Of a DNA stretch of 64,000 nt, positions 41,533 through 49,161 are shown piece by piece. Under the pieces are notes generated by a model. The model made no database searches. It had not been told where the DNA came from and worked only from the letters and a program-made list of their open reading frames with translations. Source of the stretch: Paenibacillus beijingensis (GTDB taxonomy: Bacteria > Bacillota > Bacilli > Paenibacillales > Paenibacillaceae); the NCBI RefSeq assembly GCF_000961095.1, contig NZ_CP011058.1:1393001-1457000 (forward strand), in the 5' to 3' direction. Within the stretch, counting starts at the first letter, position 1. Every line of letters starts with the position of its first letter. Made by a program: the position numbers and the translations under genes.

Positions 41533-41877
41533 TTATTTTTTACCGGCATATTCCTTCGTCGCGGTATCCAGCATGGATTTCCAATCCGCAAAATCCGTCT
41601 CTCTTGCAACATGGCGATCCAAAAATTCGTCCGGTATGTTATTGATATCTTCTTGTGTCTTGACTTGAAAGCTGCCTTTTTCTAAAAACGCTTCAAAGCT
41701 TTTAAAGCTGGAATGCTTACTCATGAACAATTCATTAAACAACTCATCGAATGAAACATGATTCGGATCTTCTTGAACCGTTTTCTCGCCTTGCAAGTCC
41801 TTCAGCAGTTCGTCAAATGACATTGGTTTATGCTTTCTCAGAATACCACCCCTAGATTCAGTTTTATCCATATCCAT
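41533..41877 (-). CDS. Hypothetical protein (114 residues)
   Basis: The protein begins MDMDKTESRGGIL and carries two similar short segments, MSFDELLKDLQGEK and VSFDELFNELFMSK, which look like an internal duplication of an amphipathic helix. It is acidic, soluble, with no Cys and no membrane segment. A modest AAGG site precedes it and a good terminator follows, which supports expression. I do not recognise a family; similar small proteins with repeated SFDELL units occur in Bacilli without known function. Confidence 0.6.
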   Translation of the reverse strand: MDMDKTESRGGILRKHKPMSFDELLKDLQGEKTVQEDPNHVSFDELFNELFMSKHSSFKSFEAFLEKGSFQVKTQEDINNIPDEFLDRHVARETDFADWKSMLDTATKEYAGKK

Positions 41878-41928
41878 TCAGATTACCTTGTCGATAAACG
41901 CGTTTTCGAGCCACTGATCAAGGAGGTT

Positions 41929-42447
41929 TCAGGTGCCCTGCTTGTCTGATTTGTCGCCTTTAGGATTACCGGAAGCTTCGGCTCCATCCTGATTTTTCGT
42001 GCCTTTGCTTTTATAAGGTTTAGGCGCGCTTCTTTTTCTGTTAGCACTTGCTTGCCATCGGTTCCAGCCCTTTTTATCTGTTCCCCTGCCTGTTCCGCCT
42101 TTACCCTTAGATTTAGCCAAGTAATCACTCCATTTTTCGTTGTCGTTAACTTCTGTATTCTCAGCCACTCTAACTTTAACGATCCTGCAGATTAATTCAT
42201 AAGGCAGCGGCTTTTCGATAGGAAATTGTACTGACTGAAAGTTGGATAAAATCCGATATGATTTTGATAAGCAGCAAAATGCACCAGATTTCCATGCAGC
42301 GCAAAAGTAGGCATTTGATAACTTATCTTTCCCTTTGCGTCTGTTGCCGACTCCTTTTCTTAACGTTTGAAGTATTTCCTGAACCTCGGGAGAAAATGTT
42401 GAAATATATTCATCAATGGATTCATAATTGATTTTATTTCCTTCCAT
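41929..42447 (-). pseudogene. Decayed DUF1801 (YdhG-like) gene
   Basis: The first 30 codons (INYESIDEYISTFSPEVQEILQTLRK) and the later VQFPIEKPLPYELICRIVKVRV are the two ends of a DUF1801 protein. The middle (KISYQMPTFALHGNLVHFAAYQNHIGFYP) is present but in another frame, and a further piece before VQFP is missing. The open frame therefore crosses two frame changes. The 3' part continues into a low-complexity Lys/Gly/Ser stretch unlike the family. It starts behind GGAAGGAGA. DUF1801 proteins are small, possibly iron-binding; this copy is judged non-functional. Confidence 0.7.
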
Positions 42448-42541
42448 GATTTCTCCTTCCAAAGGATGGGCATTTACTCACTCTCGAGGCGGCTGATAAC
42501 AGCCATCCTTTTTATTTTATCATGAAGACCCTATCCAGTGC

Positions 42542-43342
42542 TTATTTAAATGATTTCTTTTTGACCGTGGAATCCTTCAGCGTCGATCGGAACAACTCGT
42601 CAAGCAACTGATCCTGGCCGCCGTCAGCAGCGTGCATACCTGATGCTGTTCGCTCGTAGTAGGCCATTCGTTCCTCTAAAAATTCGTTGATCGGATTGAT
42701 CTTCGGTTCGTAATCCATTTCGTCGCCTGCTTTTTTACGGGTTAGCAAATCGAGAATAATCGCCTTAAGCTCACTTCCCTCCGGAACCAAATCATCGACA
42801 AGCCGATCAAATTCAATTGGAGGCATCGCGTTGTGCTTCTCGATCCACTCACATGCCAAGATTGGACGCAGAACATAGAAGTATTTCTTGATTTTTACTT
42901 GTTCACCCTGCAGGTACTCCCGATAGTTCCCCTTCGCCATGTGCAGATAGTGATACATGCATGACCTTGGGGAGAAAGTGTATGGAGAAATGCGGCGGAT
43001 TTGCTCTGCTGTCGAATAGTTCTCCAAATATACAATCGGGGACTGAAGCCACTCCAGCAGCGGCGGATTCGATTTGCGGAACAAGTTCAAGGCTTTTCTT
43101 AAGTCCCAGCCACTGATGTCCAGCATGTCGCTGATCGGCCGTTCGATCACATCTCGTTTCTCGAAAATCGATAAATACCATTCTTCCGGTCTAATATAGA
43201 TAAATCTGACGTCGTAGTCGCTGTCCTTTGACGGGAAACCCCATGCGCGGCTGCCCGATTCGCAAGCATACAAAATCCGAACATTTTCTTCCTTTTCGAT
43301 TCGTTCTAACTCTGCTATGATTTGTCGTCTAACATCGGACAT
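42542..43342 (-). CDS. RlaP-like nucleotidyltransferase (Pol-beta fold)
   Basis: Start ATG 43342 (MSDVRRQIIAELERIEKEE) has AAGGGGGAG 7 bases ahead; the upstream ATG at 43363 would place that site inside the gene. The protein is about 266 residues. CESGSRAWGFPSKDSDYDVRFIYIR gives the Pol-beta motif GS...DxD with Asp pair DYD, as in the PF10127 (RlaP) family, named for association with RNA ligases and RNA repair. Motifs SPIVY and SPRSCMYHYLHMAKGNYREYL follow. It lies downstream of the slipin gene on the same strand, 141 bases away. Likely substrate: RNA ends (inference). Confidence 0.85.
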   Translation of the reverse strand: MSDVRRQIIAELERIEKEENVRILYACESGSRAWGFPSKDSDYDVRFIYIRPEEWYLSIFEKRDVIERPISDMLDISGWDLRKALNLFRKSNPPLLEWLQSPIVYLENYSTAEQIRRISPYTFSPRSCMYHYLHMAKGNYREYLQGEQVKIKKYFYVLRPILACEWIEKHNAMPPIEFDRLVDDLVPEGSELKAIILDLLTRKKAGDEMDYEPKINPINEFLEERMAYYERTASGMHAADGGQDQLLDELFRSTLKDSTVKKKSFK

Positions 43343-43482
43343 GCGGGTCTCCCCCTTGGACATAGAATTAGCAAGAGACCATGGATTCAGCGCCCATGGC
43401 CAATTCTTACGGTTGATGGTCTAAACTTATCCCATCTACCCGCTCCACCGGCGACGAATAGCCGCCGCTCGATGCGCTCACG

Positions 43483-44598
43483 TTATTTGCTTGCTTCCTT
43501 TTTCTCACCAATGAGAGAACTCAACCGCTCCAACAGGTCCCCGCCACCCGTTAAAGAGATGGATCCAATTTTCTCACATATTTTCTCCAGGAATTCCAGC
43601 TCCTTCAGACGGAATAACGTCTGATTCTCGTCCATCAGCTTCGCGGTATTAAGCAAACTTCGGGTCGAGGCCGTTTCTTCCCGACGAGTGATTAGATTCG
43701 CCTGGGCCTTCTTCTCCGCAAGCAGGACGGTGTTTAGAATATCTTTCATTTCCCCCGGTAAAATGACATCCTTAACCCCCGCACTCAGGAACTGTACTCC
43801 GAATTCATCACCCTCCTCACGTAAACGGGACAGGATGAACGACGCTACGTCCTCTTTTCGTTTCAAAAGATCGTCCAATTTAAGAGTTCCGACATATTCC
43901 CGAAGCATGAGCTGAAGCTGGATATGAATTTGCTCGTCGAACGATTTCATTTCTAACGCACGTAATGGCTTTACGATCTTGTATTGGCAGACGAAGTTCA
44001 ACCGCAGCGTGACTTTGTCTTCCGTCATGATTTCTTGGCCGATGAGATCCATTTGCTGCTGTCTTAAATCAATGGACTTAATCATAACCGAAACGGGGCC
44101 CTTCCAGAAGTAGTACTTTCCAGGAGAAAGCTCTCGTTGTAAAACATGATCGAAAAATAAAAATCCGGATTCGTAACTCGCGATTTCACAGGACTGCACA
44201 TGGGCTGTAAGCTTCGGTATAATCGAACGGTCTACCTCGGCAGGCAATTCAGGTTTTCTGATATCCGAATGTAAAAAGGTATGTTTTTTGAGTATGTTCC
44301 AGTAGGCGTAGACACCAGGCTTAAGCAGTTGTACGAATTGACCGTCCTCATAATGCAGTACGTATTCATGGTCTTGTACTCGCATGATATCGAGCTCTCG
44401 CACAAGGTCTTCATCATGAAGGAACAACTGCAAATCTTTGCCCTCTACAACGAACGGATTCGCGATATTCAACACGACAACTGTGGTTTGTGACCACAAT
44501 AAATAGTGATAGGTCCCCGGAATAAGCTTTTTCACATAACTTCCTTTATGAAAGAGTAAACCGCGCTGGTCAGCTTGAATGGTTACTTTTTTAAACAT
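43483..44598 (-). CDS. Slipin (SPFH/Band 7 family) protein
   Basis: This 371-residue SPFH protein starts behind AAGGGGG. The N-terminal third is atypical, with two related beta segments (FHKGSYVKKLIPGTYHYLLW and LHYEDGQFVQLLKPGVYAYW, with a third ESGFLFFDHVLQRELSPGKYYFW). It continues into the Band 7 domain (EIMTEDKVTLRLNFVCQYKI) and a C-terminal coiled coil (NTVLLAEKKAQANLITRREETA). No N-terminal membrane helix is obvious. Slipins of this type recur next to RtcB, RlaP and tRNA-like Y RNAs in bacterial RNA-repair loci; RlaP and a tRNA-like RNA candidate are both adjacent here. Confidence 0.9.
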   Translation of the reverse strand: MFKKVTIQADQRGLLFHKGSYVKKLIPGTYHYLLWSQTTVVVLNIANPFVVEGKDLQLFLHDEDLVRELDIMRVQDHEYVLHYEDGQFVQLLKPGVYAYWNILKKHTFLHSDIRKPELPAEVDRSIIPKLTAHVQSCEIASYESGFLFFDHVLQRELSPGKYYFWKGPVSVMIKSIDLRQQQMDLIGQEIMTEDKVTLRLNFVCQYKIVKPLRALEMKSFDEQIHIQLQLMLREYVGTLKLDDLLKRKEDVASFILSRLREEGDEFGVQFLSAGVKDVILPGEMKDILNTVLLAEKKAQANLITRREETASTRSLLNTAKLMDENQTLFRLKELEFLEKICEKIGSISLTGGGDLLERLSSLIGEKKEASK

Positions 44599-44611
44599 AT
44601 TTGTTACCCCC

Positions 44612-44863
44612 TTAATGGTTCGACCATTGGATGTAGAATCCCGCTGCGGTTCCGGCGGAATCTCGTTTTAGATAAGCGATCTGCCCGTGATTTTTAAGGA
44701 CATTTGATTCAGGAGGATGACCCTGCTTCAGCCATCCTTCTTCCTCTTCCATCCTAAAAAGCCTCCCGGAGTTTCGCTCCATCGGTATCCACAGATTGCA
44801 AGGCCTTTCCTGCAGTGCGCTCAAACTAGCCGCTAGGGATTCTATCCTTTGGTCTTTGTTCAA
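44612..44863 (-). CDS. Small hypothetical protein upstream of slipin (83 residues)
   Basis: The frame starts with TTG at 44863 and ends 13 bases before the slipin ATG. It reads MNKDQRIESLAASLSALQ, then WIPMERNSGRLFRMEEEEG and ends AGFYIQWSNH. The ribosome site is poor, and an internal ATG (MERNSGRLF) is a possible alternative start. Its position between the tRNA-like RNA and slipin suggests it is part of that transcript. I recognise no family. Confidence 0.45.
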   Translation of the reverse strand: MNKDQRIESLAASLSALQERPCNLWIPMERNSGRLFRMEEEEGWLKQGHPPESNVLKNHGQIAYLKRDSAGTAAGFYIQWSNH

Positions 44864-45227
44864 GTTTTCGCTCGATTGAAAGTCGAGTATTCTACCAGAA
44901 TCGCTCCCTAGGCGATTGGGGAATCGAACCCCAAATAGTGGCTTTTACCGATCCGATCGTACAGGATACCGTAACCTAACAGGCACGGCACTGCGGGATA
45001 AACGGATATCCCCGCCTCGTTACGACCGTCCGAATAAGAACCCATGTATGATGAAACGCCATTAGCGTTTACCACCTAACACTTGCGTCTTACAGGTTCT
45101 ATAATCGCTCATTTCAATCGGAACGAACATGGCAAAAGTATTACGACTACCCATAAAGTTTCCATTTCATCCAAATCCCTCCCCTGTTAGAATAGAAAAA
45201 GACGTTTTATTGAACGGGGGGATTACG
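44864..45227. other. Divergent control region between slipin operon and WYL regulators
   Basis: 363 bases without a protein gene but dense in RNA-like hairpins on the minus strand, listed as the tRNA-like RNA. A plus-strand TATAAT (45100-45105) may serve the WYL genes, but no good -35 box is seen. Confidence 0.6.
44866..45015 (-). ncRNA. Candidate tRNA-like RNA (bacterial Y RNA / YrlA-like module)
   Basis: On the minus strand, in order: a 3-way set of upstream hairpins (GCGGGGATA/TATCCCGC at 45015-44993; CCGT/ACGG near 44985-44970); a T-arm TTGGGG-TTCGATT-CCCCAA (44934-44916); a closed stem ATCGC-CTAGGGA-GCGAT (44916-44900); a D-arm-like ATTC-TGGTA-GAAT (44901-44889); and an anticodon-arm-like CTCGA-CTTTCAA-TCGAG (44887-44871). 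The order T-arm, capped acceptor, D-arm is a circularly permuted tRNA, the arrangement of the tRNA-mimicking module of bacterial Y RNAs. Ends and promoter are not defined. Confidence 0.5.
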
Positions 45228-46538
45228 ATGGCCAAGGAAAGCTTTGATAAAGAAATCCAGTTCCTGCGCATGCTCGTGCTGACAAGCGGCGCATTTAGCA
45301 GACAGCAGTTCGCAGAGCGATTGGGCATTTCCGTCCACACCTTTGACAAAACGATCCGGCGGCTCAAAGAAGTCGTAAACTCCATGCACCAGCATTTACA
45401 GCAGGAACAGAGCAAGGAATTTTCCGAGACCCTTCGGTTCAGCTATTATGACTCCACCGATCCTCTGCTGCTGTTTCTGTTTCGAGCCAAATCCGTAAAA
45501 GAATCCGAAAGTCAAAGAATGTCGCTGCTGCTCGGGGCGATGAACGAGCAGGCTTTGACGGCAATGGAGCTGTTGGATCTGTGCTGCAGCAGTCTGTCAT
45601 CCGACCTTGCGCTGCCGGACGAGAAGACGATCCGGTCGGACCTTAAGTACTTGGAAGCGGTTGGCGTCATCAGGAGGGAACCAGGACCTCGCCCCTACCG
45701 GTATCGCATTCATAACGACTTGGTCCGGAGCTTATCCGATGAGGAACTTATGGATTTATATGATTTTGTGGATGTGATGGCGAACACACAGGTGCCTTCC
45801 GTTCAAGGCTATCTGCTGCGCGATGGACTCAAGAAGCATCTTTTGCGCAATCAAGTCGAGCAGCACGCCGTCGAGCCCTTTTTATATAAGTATCACTATT
45901 ACTCGCGGATTTTGGATGAGGCGCACCTGTTCACGCTGCTTCATGCCATCCGTCACCGCCGCAAGGTCCGTTTTCTCTACTTTTCTCCGAAGTCCGAAAA
46001 AAGCTACGCCTCCAAAAACACCAATCCCTTATTTGAACGGGATACGGAGGGCAAAGCCGAAAAAACGCTTCCGCTGAAGATTGTCTACGATCATCAATAT
46101 GGACGATGGTATTTGCTTTCTTACGGCAGAGAAGGAATCCGAAAATACCGCCTGGAAGGAATGACGCAAATCGAAGAAGATGAGCCTGCAGCGGAGGATT
46201 GGTTTGAGGAAAAGCAGAGCGAGCTTGCGGACAAAATACGTTACAGCTGGCTGATCGATACAGGCCGGCCGGTGACGGTGCGCGCACGATTTTACAATCC
46301 GGAGGGTTCCGAGCCCAACTTCGTGAAAGACCGGGTCATGCTGCAGGGACAATGGGGACAGATTGTGTCTGAAGATCATTATTCTTTTATCTATGAAATC
46401 ACCGTAAACGGGACGACCGAGATCAAGCCGTGGTTGCGGAGTTTCGGTTCCAGCTGCGAGATTCTGGAGCCCATTCGGCTCCGCCAGGAAATGATTGCCG
46501 AATGGAAGGAGATTCAGTCCTACTATGAATCTGTTTGA
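45228..46538 (+). CDS. WYL-domain transcriptional regulator (larger)
   Basis: Start ATG 45228 (MAKESFDKEIQFLRMLV) has GGGGGG about 7 bases upstream; codons before it in the frame run through the control region. The 436-residue protein has an N-terminal winged helix-turn-helix (GAFSRQQFAERLGISVHTFDKTIRRL), a second DNA-binding-like segment (LPDEKTIRSDLKYLEAVGVI), then a WYL domain (KVRFLYFSP ... LPLKIVYDHQYGRWYLLSYG ... RKYRLEGM). WYL proteins sense nucleic acids or nucleotides and control defence and DNA-damage genes. It is divergent from the slipin/RlaP genes and overlaps the next WYL gene by 14 bases. Confidence 0.9.
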   Translation: MAKESFDKEIQFLRMLVLTSGAFSRQQFAERLGISVHTFDKTIRRLKEVVNSMHQHLQQEQSKEFSETLRFSYYDSTDPLLLFLFRAKSVKESESQRMSLLLGAMNEQALTAMELLDLCCSSLSSDLALPDEKTIRSDLKYLEAVGVIRREPGPRPYRYRIHNDLVRSLSDEELMDLYDFVDVMANTQVPSVQGYLLRDGLKKHLLRNQVEQHAVEPFLYKYHYYSRILDEAHLFTLLHAIRHRRKVRFLYFSPKSEKSYASKNTNPLFERDTEGKAEKTLPLKIVYDHQYGRWYLLSYGREGIRKYRLEGMTQIEEDEPAAEDWFEEKQSELADKIRYSWLIDTGRPVTVRARFYNPEGSEPNFVKDRVMLQGQWGQIVSEDHYSFIYEITVNGTTEIKPWLRSFGSSCEILEPIRLRQEMIAEWKEIQSYYESV

Positions 46539-47349
46539 GAAAATATTCAACCACCAGATCATCTCCCGCCTGGAGGATTCCGGCACCTTCATGATTACCT
46601 CGCATGAACGGGCGTGGCTGAAGACGATGCTGGAGCATCCCGCATCTGCTGACGCCTTTACTCCGGATACACTGGACAAACTGCGCGCAATCCTTGAGCC
46701 GGATGAGGTGATGGACACCTCCCGCCACTTGATTGAAAAAGCCCGCAGTATGGAAAAGCAGGTGTATCACCCGCTCCTGCGGCCTCTGCGCCGGCACATC
46801 ATGAATAAGACTGGAATCCGTATCACTTACGAGATTAAGGGTGGCCGCGTTAACCGGGACCATTCGGGATTTTCGTACAAATTGGAATACTCGATGGTCA
46901 AGAGAGAATGGTATCTGCTCTGGTATCACCTCCGGTATCAGGCATTTATGAGCACGAGGCTCAAGAAAATACATGCTGTGACTTCAGAAACGATCAAACC
47001 GTCGACAGCAGATAGCATCATCAAGAAGACCGGCAGGATCCTGGAATCGCGTAAGAGTGAAGCGGTGATTGAAATCGTCCGCAAATATAACGAAGAGTTG
47101 TCTCGCATCCTGTATGCTTTCTCCAGCTTCGAAAAAGATGTGGAGTACGATGCGGAGAACGATTCCTATAGAATCAGGGTATGCCTTCTCGCGGACGAAT
47201 TCGAGTATCTTCTCTCTAAGCTCCGTTTTCTGGGGAAACGAGTTCGCGTGGTGGAGGGCGATTATCTGAAAAGGCGGATGTTGGAAGCATCGACAAAGGC
47301 CTTGGAACGTTACGGGATCATTCCAGGCGATGAGGAATTGTCCTCATAA
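46525..47349 (+). CDS. WYL-domain protein (smaller partner)
   Basis: The 274-residue protein starts at ATG 46525 (MNLFEKIFNHQIISRLEDSG), inside the end of the larger WYL gene, so translation is coupled. The N-terminal 60 residues (SHERAWLKTMLEHPASADAFTPDTLDKLRAIL) take the place of a helix-turn-helix. The central part is a WYL fold (GIRITYEIKGG ... YSMVKREWYLLWYHLR ... STRLKKIHAVTSETI), and the C-terminus is the extension common to WYL regulators. The tandem recalls PafB/PafC pairs that work as heterodimers. The two probably act together on the divergent slipin operon (inference). Confidence 0.85.
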   Translation: MNLFEKIFNHQIISRLEDSGTFMITSHERAWLKTMLEHPASADAFTPDTLDKLRAILEPDEVMDTSRHLIEKARSMEKQVYHPLLRPLRRHIMNKTGIRITYEIKGGRVNRDHSGFSYKLEYSMVKREWYLLWYHLRYQAFMSTRLKKIHAVTSETIKPSTADSIIKKTGRILESRKSEAVIEIVRKYNEELSRILYAFSSFEKDVEYDAENDSYRIRVCLLADEFEYLLSKLRFLGKRVRVVEGDYLKRRMLEASTKALERYGIIPGDEELSS

Positions 47350-47378
47350 CCTGTTCCGGTTCGTATACTGCTTGTGGA

Positions 47379-47404
47379 GGAGGCGGGCAGCTAAGCCCGC
47401 CTCC
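47379..47404. terminator. Bidirectional terminator between the WYL genes and the NADAR-like gene
   Basis: Perfect 10-bp arms GGAGGCGGGC (47379-47388) and GCCCGCCTCC (47395-47404) with a 6-base loop, between convergent genes. The T-run is short on both strands. Confidence 0.7.
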
Positions 47405-47408
47405 AATG

Positions 47409-47789
47409 TTATTCCTGTTCATCTTTCCATTCTTCGGGAGGTACGAAGTAAGCGTCGTACTCCTGCAATGCTTTTTTACTTAACCCGTTTTGCCATTCCC
47501 ATAAGTGCAATAGATAATCTTCTCCCCTTCCCATCCTCCAGAATAGGCTGAAGGGATGGTGTTCAGGATAAACAATCCATTGCGGCAAAAAGAATTCCGG
47601 CGAATAACCTTCCTGTTCGTTTCGAACCTCCATCAGAATCTGGCCGAGCATATTACGTCCGGTTCCATCCCCATTATCGCCCCAGAAGGAATCGTTGGAG
47701 GTATGTTCGACCAAAAGACAATTGCCTGTAGACATCAAAATTTGTTTGACTTCTTCGTGCTGCTCCATTTTGTATCTCTCATTACTCAT
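47409..47789 (-). CDS. NADAR-like (YbiA-related) short protein
   Basis: The 126-residue protein contains ILMSTGNCLLVEHTSNDSFWGDNGDGTGRNMLGQILMEVR, matching the C-terminal half of the NADAR/YbiA domain (STG...LVE...D..WG...G.N.LG..LMEVR), which acts on ADP-ribose-linked groups. The N-terminal half of that domain is absent, although the gene has a strong site (GGAGGGG) and a natural ATG. The second half (PQWIVYPEHHPFSLFWRMG) is a different aromatic-rich segment that I do not recognise. It may be a shortened NADAR variant or a truncated gene that gained a start. Activity is doubtful without the missing half. Confidence 0.65.
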   Translation of the reverse strand: MSNERYKMEQHEEVKQILMSTGNCLLVEHTSNDSFWGDNGDGTGRNMLGQILMEVRNEQEGYSPEFFLPQWIVYPEHHPFSLFWRMGRGEDYLLHLWEWQNGLSKKALQEYDAYFVPPEEWKDEQE

Positions 47790-47889
47790 CCTACCCCTCC
47801 GTTAAGAACTCGAGTTATTTGGGGACAACCAGCCCGATAACAATCTCAATGATCATGACGAAGTCAATCATCTCAGATTCACATGGAAT

Positions 47890-48975
47890 TTAATCTGATC
47901 CGAGAATATAAGGTTTCAGTATCGGTGCCAGCTGTTCGGCCATCCGATTGAAACCCAAATCGGTAGGATGAATGCCGTCAACCGTGCACTCGTTAAAATC
48001 AGCAGCTCCAAGCAAATGTTCGCCATCGTGAAAAAAAATTCTTTTATCTCCCTTCTCACGGAAGGCATTCACGGTTTCCATCTGAATCCTTTTTCTTTGA
48101 AGCCGCAGTTCGAGCAATTCACGATCGAACAACTCCTGCCCAAATCGGATTTGGGAAAGGACGACAATTGGCACATCAGGATGTTTGTTGCGGTAAATTA
48201 GAATGAATCCCGGCAAGGTCATTTGGAGCAATTCGGGGCTCACTGAGTTTGCTTCATAGTCAAGAACAAGAAGCGCCGGATTCGGGATTTCACTCACAAT
48301 GTGTGCCATTTCCGCTTCGCCTTTACCGCTTCCGGAAAAACCTAAATTAATAAATTCAGCGTTAATCTTTCGGCTTAAAATGTTAGTATAAGCCATTCCC
48401 GGTCTTGAAGCGCATCCTCCCTGAGTAATCGAAGTGCCGTAGAATATAATCCGTTGGTTACGTTGATACGGCGGAGGCGATATAATGTCAGCATCCGGAT
48501 CAATTCCGATCAGCACTTCTTCAACTCCTTGGTAAAGCGGGAAGTACAAAGTAATATTTTGAACACCCACAATAAGCTTTTCAAACATTGAAAATTCGTA
48601 TTCTTGTTTCGTATGGTCGTACTTAGTCGTGCTGTAGTACATCTGCTTACCCGGCATTCCGATATAGCAGTCGAAGCCGCACTGTCCCGTAGCCGGCATA
48701 TGGTTCATATTCGCCTTTCCGGTCAAACGCACCTTAACCGATAATCGGCTCGAATTCGTTTGAAAGCGGATTTGACCTCCAGCCGTGCAATTGGCAAGGT
48801 CATCAACAGCCGGTGGAATCGAAAAATTAGGAGTTAACGGTAATCTCCTGTATACACTCTCTTGTTTAAACCATGCTAATCCGGCAATATGAAACGGCAG
48901 CTCCTTCGGGGAATGCCAAACCAGTGCGATCGTTTCGGCTGCAGAGGAAATTTTGTTCGATTCACCCTTATCCAT
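47890..48975 (-). CDS. SGNH/GDSL hydrolase with N-terminal beta-sandwich
   Basis: Start ATG 48975 (MDKGESNKISSAAETIAL) has GGAAGGA at 8 bases; the longer frame from 49116 lacks a site. The protein is about 361 residues. A jelly-roll-like N-terminal part precedes the SGNH fold: block I FYGTSITQGGCASRPG (Ser nucleophile), Gly in LGFSGSGKG, Asn in DYEANSVSP and the final Asp-x-x-His in VDGIHPTDLGF. It is cytoplasmic by sequence. SGNH enzymes with this N-domain are carbohydrate esterases that remove acetyl groups from sugars. It follows the large secreted GHL10 gene on the same strand. Confidence 0.88.
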   Translation of the reverse strand: MDKGESNKISSAAETIALVWHSPKELPFHIAGLAWFKQESVYRRLPLTPNFSIPPAVDDLANCTAGGQIRFQTNSSRLSVKVRLTGKANMNHMPATGQCGFDCYIGMPGKQMYYSTTKYDHTKQEYEFSMFEKLIVGVQNITLYFPLYQGVEEVLIGIDPDADIISPPPYQRNQRIIFYGTSITQGGCASRPGMAYTNILSRKINAEFINLGFSGSGKGEAEMAHIVSEIPNPALLVLDYEANSVSPELLQMTLPGFILIYRNKHPDVPIVVLSQIRFGQELFDRELLELRLQRKRIQMETVNAFREKGDKRIFFHDGEHLLGAADFNECTVDGIHPTDLGFNRMAEQLAPILKPYILGSD

Positions 48976-49161
48976 TAGATCATTCCTTCCGCGAATTAAT
49001 CGGAATTTAAGAAATCCATCGGAATTTCCACTGCCGGCTTGCAAAATTGCCAACAGAGTGCAGAGTGCAAATTGCTTATTAAAGTTTTTCCATCCGACCC
49101 AATGAGTCGTATCCACAACCGAATAATCGGTGAATGTCCTATTTATTCCGTTATTTAGTTC

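Noticed and set aside
44871..44934. A normal tRNA gene on the minus strand, suggested by the GGTTCGATTCC T-loop
   Set aside because: No collinear acceptor, D-arm, anticodon arm and T-arm order can be folded; the arms occur in permuted order, so it is reported as a tRNA-like RNA instead.
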